A stretch of DNA of 64,000 bases from Pseudomonadota bacterium (GTDB lineage: Bacteria; Desulfobacterota; JAPLJL01). This document shows positions 59,492 through 64,000 of this stretch, in pieces. The notes beneath the pieces are model-generated. The model did not search any database. It was not told where the DNA came from and saw only the letters and a list, made by a program, of their open reading frames with translations. Location: the NCBI GenBank assembly GCA_026388655.1, contig JAPLJI010000067.1, positions 1-64,000 of the forward strand, written 5' to 3'. Position 1 is the first letter of the stretch; each line of letters begins with the position of its first letter. The position numbers and the translations under genes are program-made.

Positions 59492-59605
59492 ATTTCTTTT
59501 TCGGATTTAGAATTTTGTCCGTCGGGGGATTAAACAATCTTGATTTTGGTCTGTTTATTAATTGAAATTTAAAATTAGTGAATTTTTTTAAACGGAGGAG
59601 GGAAA
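59492..59605. other. AT-rich intergenic DNA before the purH N-terminal gene
   Basis: AT-rich; AACGGAGGAGGG (ribosome-binding site) precedes ATG 59606. No hairpin terminator or PurR box was recognised. Confidence 0.35.
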
Positions 59606-60298
59606 ATGGGTGAGAAAAACGTGGTGCGGAAGATTGACAATCTGGTGGCGGTCCGGAACGTGATCCTGAGCGTGTCGGACAAGGGCGGGCTCAATGAATT
59701 CGTTCCGGAACTGGTGAAGATCTGTCCCGGGATCCGCCTTTATTCCACGGGGGGCACTTTCAGCTCCCTGAAGAGCATTCTCGCCGACCAGGGGAAGCCG
59801 CCGCTTTTACAGCAGATCTCGGATTACACCGGCCAGCCGGAAATGCAGGGCGGGCTGGTCAAGACCCTCGACTTCAAGGTTTACCTCGGGCTCCTGTCCG
59901 AAACCTACAACCCGGCCCACGCCGACGACCTGAAACGGACGGGGGCGGTTCCCTTCGATCTCATGGTGGTCAATCTGTATCCTTTCCGGGAAACCATCGC
60001 CAAACCCAGGGTCACGGTGGAGGACGCCCGGGCGAATATCGACATCGGCGGCCCCTGCATGGTCCGGGCCTCCGCGAAGACTGTCAACCGGGAGGCGATC
60101 CTGGTCGATCCCAAGGATTATTCCCGGATCCTGGAAGAATTGAAGAAAAATAAGGGCAAAATCTCCCTGGCCACCCGCTTCGAACTGGCCCAGAAGGCCT
60201 TCCGTCACACCGCGGAGTATGACACGACGATTAGTGGGTACCTGGGAAAAACCGACTTCGGCAAGGTCAAGGGGGCTTATCCCGAGATTGCCGGGTAG
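59606..60298 (+). CDS. IMP cyclohydrolase (PurH N-terminal domain, split)
   Basis: 230 residues. NVILSVSDKGGLNEF, LYSTGGTFSSL, DYTGQPEMQGGLVKTLDFKV and NLYPFRETI are typical of the IMPCH domain of PurH, with NIDIGGPCMVRASAKTVN. It closes FAICAR to IMP, the last step of purine synthesis. In most bacteria it is fused to the AICARFT domain; here that domain is a separate gene at 61112. An mtgA gene lies between them. Confidence 0.9.
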   Translation: MGEKNVVRKIDNLVAVRNVILSVSDKGGLNEFVPELVKICPGIRLYSTGGTFSSLKSILADQGKPPLLQQISDYTGQPEMQGGLVKTLDFKVYLGLLSETYNPAHADDLKRTGAVPFDLMVVNLYPFRETIAKPRVTVEDARANIDIGGPCMVRASAKTVNREAILVDPKDYSRILEELKKNKGKISLATRFELAQKAFRHTAEYDTTISGYLGKTDFGKVKGAYPEIAG

Positions 60299-60301
60299 GG
60301 G

Positions 60302-61030
60302 ATGGGAAAGAAACCAGCCCGCCGGGCTGCGCGGAGATGGCCCTTCTGGGCGGGTCTGATTCTCGCGGGGCTGGCTCTCGGGTTTTCCGTTTACATTGTA
60401 TATCTGGGTCGGGATCTTCCGGACGTTTCCCCTTACCGGAAGAAAATCCCGTCGGCCCGGGGGGAGCGGATCTTCGTACCCTTTGCCGCCATCCCCGGGG
60501 TTTTGGTCAAGGCGGTGATCGCCGCGGAGGATTGTAACTTTTACCGGCACCACGGCCTGGATTACGAGGCCATCTGGGATGCCTTCAAGGAAAATATCTC
60601 CGAGGGGCGGGTGGTCCGGGGCGGGAGCACCATCACCCAGCAGCTCGCGAAAAACCTTTTTCTTTCCAAGGAAAGGACCCTGAGACGGAAGATCCGGGAG
60701 GCCCTGATCGCCCGGGAGCTGGAGCGGAAACTTTCCAAGCAGCGGATCCTCGAGCTTTATCTCAACGTGGTGGAATGGGGGGACGGGATCAACGGGGTGG
60801 AGGCGGCCTGCCGCCGGTATTTTCACAAGTCGGTGCCGGAGATTTCCGTGGCGGAAGCCGCGGTTCTGGCGGCGATGCTTCCCAACCCCCATTATTACAG
60901 CCCCTTTCGCCACCAGGACAAGCTGGAACGCCGGGTCCGCCGGCTCCTGATGCATATGTGGAAGAACCGTTCCATTTCCCCGGACCAATACCGGGAGGCG
61001 CTTAATTCTCTCTCCGTCAGTGTTTTATAG
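60302..61030 (+). CDS. mtgA: monofunctional peptidoglycan transglycosylase
   Basis: 242 residues. TM anchor (residues about 13-33), then the GT51 signature motifs IAAEDCNFYRHHGLDYEAI (catalytic Glu) and RVVRGGSTITQQLAKNLFLSKERTLRRKIREA. It polymerises lipid II. It starts 3 bp after the IMPCH gene and 81 bp before the AICARFT gene, so it interrupts the split purH pair in the same transcript. Confidence 0.92.
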   Translation: MGKKPARRAARRWPFWAGLILAGLALGFSVYIVYLGRDLPDVSPYRKKIPSARGERIFVPFAAIPGVLVKAVIAAEDCNFYRHHGLDYEAIWDAFKENISEGRVVRGGSTITQQLAKNLFLSKERTLRRKIREALIARELERKLSKQRILELYLNVVEWGDGINGVEAACRRYFHKSVPEISVAEAAVLAAMLPNPHYYSPFRHQDKLERRVRRLLMHMWKNRSISPDQYREALNSLSVSVL

Positions 61031-61111
61031 CGAATTGACAAAAAGGGGATTTTGTAATTTTATGTCAGGGCGGCATTTTCATCACTTAAAATTCAAGGAG
61101 AGGACTGGCAC
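61031..61111. other. short gap before the AICARFT gene
   Basis: 'AAGGAGAGG' ribosome-binding site at about 61096-61104. No terminator. Confidence 0.35.
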
Positions 61112-62365
61112 ATGGCGAAAGACCTGAAGGCGATGTACAAGACGGTTATGGACGACCATTTTCCCCGGAAAATGGAGATCAGCTTTATCGATGAGGGGGG
61201 CAAGCGCTCCACCCTGCAGTATGAAAAGGTGAGCTGGGTGATCGAAGGGGTGGAGAAGGGGCTCCGCTACGGGGAGAACCCGGGACAGGAGGCGGCCCTC
61301 TTCAAGCTCGTCAACGGGAACCTGGTCCTGGGGGAGGTCAAGACCATCGACCCGGGGAGATACCTGGCTTCGAACATGGAAATGCTCCAGTCCGGCAAGC
61401 ATCCCGGGAAAACCAACATCACCGACGTGGACAACGCCCTGAACATCCTCCGCTATTTACCGGAGCGGCCGGCGGTGGTGATCGTCAAGCACAATAATCC
61501 CTGCGGGGCGGCCCGGGCCGACAGTCTGGAACAGGCTTACCGGAAGGCGTTTTCCGCAGACCGGGTGGCGGCCTTCGGTGGGGCGATCGCCCTGAACCGT
61601 CCGGTGGATAAGGCCACGGCCGAGGGGATCAACGCCCAGTACGCCGAGGTGGTGGCGGCCCCGGACTACGAGGAGGAGGCCTTCCAGATCCTGGCCCAGC
61701 GCAAGAATTTACGGATTCTCCGGATCGAGAACATCGCCCGGCTCGAGCAGTGGGTGGGCCGGCAGTTCGTGGATATCAAGAGCCTGATCGATGGGGGCAT
61801 TATCGTCCAGGCCTCCTTCGTCCCGGTGACCCGCAAGCCGAAGGACCTCCAGCCCGCGGTCTGCGAATACAAGGGCAAGGAATACAAAATCAAGCGCCAG
61901 CCCACGGAAAAAGAAATCCAGGACATGCTCTTCGGCTGGCTGGTGGAAGCGGGGGTATCCTCCAACTCGGTGCTTTATGTCAAGGACGATGTCACCGTCG
62001 GGATCGGCACCGGGGAACAGGACCGGGTGGGGGTGGCGGAGATCGCCCGGGACAAGGCCTACCGGAAGCTGGCCGACCGTTACTGCTTCGAGGCCTACAA
62101 GGTTCCCTACAACGACCTGAAGGACGAGGACAAGCGCCGGGAGATCGACGAGCGGGTGAAAAAGGAACGGGGCGGAATTCCCGGTTCGGTCATGGTCAGC
62201 GACGCTTTCTTTCCCTTCAAGGACGGGGTGGAAGTGGGAATCAGGGAGGGCGTCGGCGCGGTGATCCAGCCGGGAGGATCGGAGCGGGATTTCGAGGTGA
62301 TCGAGGCCTGCAACGAAGCTAACGTCGCCATGATGTTTACCGGGCAGCGATCCTTTAAACATTAA
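61112..62365 (+). CDS. AICAR formyltransferase (PurH C-terminal domain, split)
   Basis: 417 residues. LRYGENPGQEAAL, VKHNNPCGAARAD, FSADRVAAFGGAIALNRPVDKATA and SVMVSDAFFPFKDGVEVGIREGVGAVIQPGGSERD are the AICARFT catalytic and substrate motifs; the terminal FTGQRSFKH is the usual PurH ending. It adds the formyl group from 10-formyl-THF to AICAR. It extends about 50 residues at the N-terminus before the conserved domain. Partner of the IMPCH gene 0.8 kb upstream. Confidence 0.92.
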   Translation: MAKDLKAMYKTVMDDHFPRKMEISFIDEGGKRSTLQYEKVSWVIEGVEKGLRYGENPGQEAALFKLVNGNLVLGEVKTIDPGRYLASNMEMLQSGKHPGKTNITDVDNALNILRYLPERPAVVIVKHNNPCGAARADSLEQAYRKAFSADRVAAFGGAIALNRPVDKATAEGINAQYAEVVAAPDYEEEAFQILAQRKNLRILRIENIARLEQWVGRQFVDIKSLIDGGIIVQASFVPVTRKPKDLQPAVCEYKGKEYKIKRQPTEKEIQDMLFGWLVEAGVSSNSVLYVKDDVTVGIGTGEQDRVGVAEIARDKAYRKLADRYCFEAYKVPYNDLKDEDKRREIDERVKKERGGIPGSVMVSDAFFPFKDGVEVGIREGVGAVIQPGGSERDFEVIEACNEANVAMMFTGQRSFKH

Positions 62366-62528
62366 AGGAGCAAAGCGCATAGCGTATAGGGCATAGCGTA
62401 AAAAAGTAGCCGCAGGCTTTAGCCTGCGCTCCCAGTAAGCAGTATGCAGTAGGCAGTGAGCAGAAAAAACTAAAGAAAGCAGAGAAACGAGATTAACGAT
62501 CCTAACGAACCTAACGTTCTAAACGGAA
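62366..62528. repeat. intergenic low-complexity DNA
   Basis: 'agcgcatagcgtatagggcatagcgt' (62374-62400), REP-like palindrome on the opposite strand (62406-62428), 'agcagtatgcagtaggcagtgagcag' (62438-62463) and 'ttaacgatcctaacgaacctaacgttct' (62491-62520). No gene. Confidence 0.6.
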
Positions 62529-62714
62529 ATGTGTGAATCCAGCGCTTATCTAAAAAAAGGCGAGAAGGAGGAATTGATCCTCAAGGATGTCACCCGCGTG
62601 ACCTTTTCCCGGGAGGGGTGGGTGGAACTCGAGAATATCCTGGGGGAAGAGAAAAAGATCACGGCCCGGCTCAAGGAAATCAATTTCCTTGAGCATAAGC
62701 TGATTTTCGAGTGA
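62529..62714 (+). CDS. CooT-family nickel-binding protein
   Basis: 61 residues. MCESSAYLKKGEKEELILKDVTRVTFSREGWVELENILGEEKKITARLKEINFLEHKLIFE matches the small CooT/SH3-like family, whose conserved Met1-Cys2 N-terminus binds Ni(II). CooT serves CODH maturation in Rhodospirillum rubrum. Here it is 10 kb from the CooS homologue, between purH and tpiA. RBS is weak (CGGAA). Confidence 0.75.
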   Translation: MCESSAYLKKGEKEELILKDVTRVTFSREGWVELENILGEEKKITARLKEINFLEHKLIFE

Positions 62715-62844
62715 AGGAAAATATTATGGATGATAATCCTCCTTATTTTTCCCCCTCCCCTCGATGGCCTCTGGCTCTGTAGAGCCTCCGGCTCGGAGAG
62801 GAGGGGGTGGGGAGGAGAGGGTCATTGAAAAGAAGGAGGTAGAC
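62715..62844. repeat. palindromic repeat before tpiA
   Basis: 'ccctcccctcgatgg..tctgtagagcctccggctcggagaggagggggtggggaggagagg' (62753-62821), a GC-rich hairpin just upstream of the tpiA ribosome-binding site (AAGAAGGAGG, 62830-62839). Confidence 0.5.
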
Positions 62845-63600
62845 ATGGCGGAGAGAAAACCGGTTATCGCGGGAAACTGGAAAATGTATAAAACCGGGAG
62901 TGAGGCAAAAAGCTTCATCACGGAATTGAAGGGGAAGATTGCCGGGGTCCAGGGGGTCGAAGTAGTGGTGGCCCCGCCCTTTACCGCCCTGGCCCAGGCG
63001 GCCGAGGCGATCAAAGGAAGCGCGATCGGGCTCTCGGCCCAGAATCTCCACTGGGAGGATCAAGGGGCTTTCACCGGCGAGATCGCCCCGCCGATGTTGA
63101 AAGAAATCGGCTGCAGCCACGTGATCATCGGGCATTCGGAGCGCCGCCAGTTTTTCGGCGAGTCGGATGAGTCGGTCAACCGGAAGACCAAGGCCGCCCT
63201 GAAACACGGCCTGGTCCCGATTGTCTGCGTCGGGGAAACCCTGGCGGAGAGGGAGGCCGGGAAGATCAAGGAAGTGATCGAGCGCCAGGTCAAAAAAGGT
63301 CTGGATGGATTGGGCGCGGACGCCAACCTGGTCCTGGCTTACGAGCCGGTCTGGGCGATTGGAACCGGCAAAACCGCGAGCCCCGAGCAGGCGGAAGAGG
63401 TGCATTTAATGATTCGGGAGCTTTTGACGCAGACGCTCGGTCCCGATTTTTCGTCCCGGACCCGGATCCTGTACGGGGGAAGCGTAAAGGCCGACAACAT
63501 CAAGAGCCTGATGGCCAAGCCCAATATTGACGGGGCCCTGGTCGGGGGGGCCGCCCTCAAGGCCGATTCCTTCGCGGGGATAATCCGGTTTAAGGATTGA
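62845..63600 (+). CDS. tpiA: triosephosphate isomerase
   Basis: 251 residues from ATG 62845 with AAGGAGG 5 bp upstream (track start 62764 lies inside a repeat). GNWKMYKTG (Lys), IGHSERRQFFGESDE (His electrophile), AYEPVWAIGTGKTASPEQA (Glu base and loop 6) and YGGSVKADN are all canonical. It interconverts DHAP and GAP in glycolysis/gluconeogenesis. Neighbours do not include gapA or pgk. Standard length and motifs. Confidence 0.96.
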   Translation: MAERKPVIAGNWKMYKTGSEAKSFITELKGKIAGVQGVEVVVAPPFTALAQAAEAIKGSAIGLSAQNLHWEDQGAFTGEIAPPMLKEIGCSHVIIGHSERRQFFGESDESVNRKTKAALKHGLVPIVCVGETLAEREAGKIKEVIERQVKKGLDGLGADANLVLAYEPVWAIGTGKTASPEQAEEVHLMIRELLTQTLGPDFSSRTRILYGGSVKADNIKSLMAKPNIDGALVGGAALKADSFAGIIRFKD

Positions 63601-63635
63601 TACCGAAAAATGAAATTGATTTTTTCTGTCTTCCT

Positions 63636-63733
63636 GTAGTTGCCCGATTTATTTATCCCGATTTCAGAGGGACTTGTCCCGAAGGATGAGGGATCGGGCT
63701 ATTTTAAAAACCGCCGATTAATCGGCATACTAC
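63636..63733. repeat. MITE-like repeat core, copy 4
   Basis: GTAGTTGCCCGATTTATTTATCCC ... GATTAATCGGCATACTAC, 98 bp, with the same nested inverted repeats as 11091-11208. Outer TTAACCCGAAAAATGC-like ends are degenerate (ACCGAAAAATGA at 63603). Confidence 0.7.
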
Positions 63734-63751
63734 AAAGAAATCTCGCGCAGG

Positions 63752-63793
63752 AAAAAAGCCGCCCAGGCTTCAGGGGCCCAGGCGGCTTTTTTT
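63752..63793. terminator. bidirectional intrinsic terminator
   Basis: AAAAAAGCCGCC ... GGCGGCTTTTTTT, a stem with T-runs in both orientations, between tpiA (plus) and the partial minus gene. Confidence 0.8.
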
Positions 63794-63900
63794 ACTGGGA
63801 AATCCCCCTTCCATCCCCCTTTGAAAAAGGGGGATGAAGTTACCCCTCTTTTTCTAAAGAGGGGTAAGGGGAGATTGGCATAATTTTAATCGAATTAAAT

Positions 63901-64000
63901 TTAAAACTTCCTCTTCCTTCGAGCGGCCTGGTAATGGGTCCCGCACAGGCCCCGGGACTTGGCCGGCTTCCAGCAGCCCGGAATCCGGCAGTCCTTGCGG
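63901..64000 (-). CDS. CCCH zinc-like motif protein, N-terminus beyond window
   Basis: Absent from the ORF track; translated by hand. The minus strand reads DCRIPGCWKPAKSRGLCGTHYQAARRKRKF then TAA at 63901-63903. The C-x4-C-x9-C-x2-H motif and the basic tail match the duplicated motifs of the protein at 33395-33916. Only about 32 residues are in the window; the start lies to the right. Confidence 0.7.
   Translation of the reverse strand, partial: RKDCRIPGCWKPAKSRGLCGTHYQAARRKRKF

Larger units (their letters stand above)
63601..63900. other. intergenic DNA with MITE-like core and bidirectional terminator
   Basis: The MITE-like core (63636-63733) and a palindromic terminator (63752-63793) between convergent genes, then a 'ccatccccctttgaaaaagggggatg..taaagaggggtaaggggag' repeat (63812-63875). 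Confidence 0.6.

Overview
The window reads as chromosomal DNA of an uncultured, strictly anaerobic, Gram-negative bacterium, most likely of the Desulfobacterota (the old Deltaproteobacteria). The support is indirect: outer-membrane lipoproteins and a porin-like barrel, several multiheme c-type cytochromes, many [4Fe-4S] and flavin redox proteins, a selenocysteine-type SelD, a CooS-family protein with CooC, HypB and CooT accessory proteins, a nickel-type ECF transporter, an FtrB-rubredoxin fusion, and intergenic DNA crowded with palindromic repeats and toxin-antitoxin modules. There is no 16S rRNA gene, so the assignment is inference.

Layout. 1-6 kb: minus-strand redox genes (a ferredoxin-nitroreductase fusion cut by the window edge, a flavodoxin-like protein, two QueG-like iron-sulfur proteins, an FAD oxidoreductase) separated by decayed relics of one unidentified protein and by a candidate structured RNA. 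6.5-7.9 kb: an AbiEii-like toxin-antitoxin pair and tRNA-Cys and tRNA-Gly. 8.3-11 kb: a nikMNQO-type ECF metal transporter. 11.3-15 kb: TPR and LolB-like lipoproteins and a predicted outer-membrane barrel. 15.1-17.3 kb: a three-gene cytochrome c/cytochrome b operon with a clear promoter. 17.6-23.8 kb: a K+ channel translationally coupled to a cyclic-nucleotide-binding protein, a lipoprotein, a GAF-GGDEF diguanylate cyclase and FtsB. 24.6-27.2 kb: a 176-bp MITE-like element, a nonsense-mutated BrnT toxin with its antitoxin, tRNA-Ala, an antitoxin whose PIN toxin is lost, and a ParE/Phd pair. 27.6-35.7 kb: MaoC hydratase, CocE-like hydrolase, membrane protein, NlpC/P60-SPOR protein, alpha/beta hydrolase, a basic protein with a duplicated CCCH motif, and an FtrB-rubredoxin/glutaredoxin pair. 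36-41.2 kb: a CrtI-like oxidoreductase with a JAMM protein, a frameshifted lipoprotein, CooC and a ParB-like protein. 41.4-48.8 kb: selD with an in-frame TGA, a lipid-kinase-like gene, a frameshifted membrane protein, two FAD oxidoreductases, a VOC protein and an iron-sulfur flavoprotein. 49.1-55.2 kb: Rrf2 regulator, ferredoxin-like protein, HD-domain protein, TauE, CooS homologue and an HAO-like multiheme cytochrome. 55.4-64 kb: a MazEF-like module, thiolase, PHP protein, HypB, a purH split around mtgA, CooT, TpiA, and a second member of the CCCH family cut by the window edge.

How the genes may work together. Nickel handling recurs: an Nik-type ECF transporter with a candidate operator, CooC, HypB and CooT are all present in addition to the CooS homologue. 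That CooS lacks the Cys that normally ligates the C-cluster (it has Glu300), has Tyr at the position of the catalytic His, and has a rearranged D-cluster motif. Beside it are an HAO-like cytochrome, an Rrf2 regulator with its own operator, and a ferredoxin-like protein. I suggest this locus is a candidate undescribed redox system, possibly for nitrogen-oxide or hydroxylamine chemistry. That is inference, not shown.

Four genes carry small frameshifts. Two come from exact short tandem duplications (14 bp and 10 bp) and two from single bases. Repairing each restores a full-length, family-like protein. A dispersed MITE-like family (about 215 bp, nested inverted repeats, at least four copies plus fragments) and several other repeat families fill most of the longer gaps.
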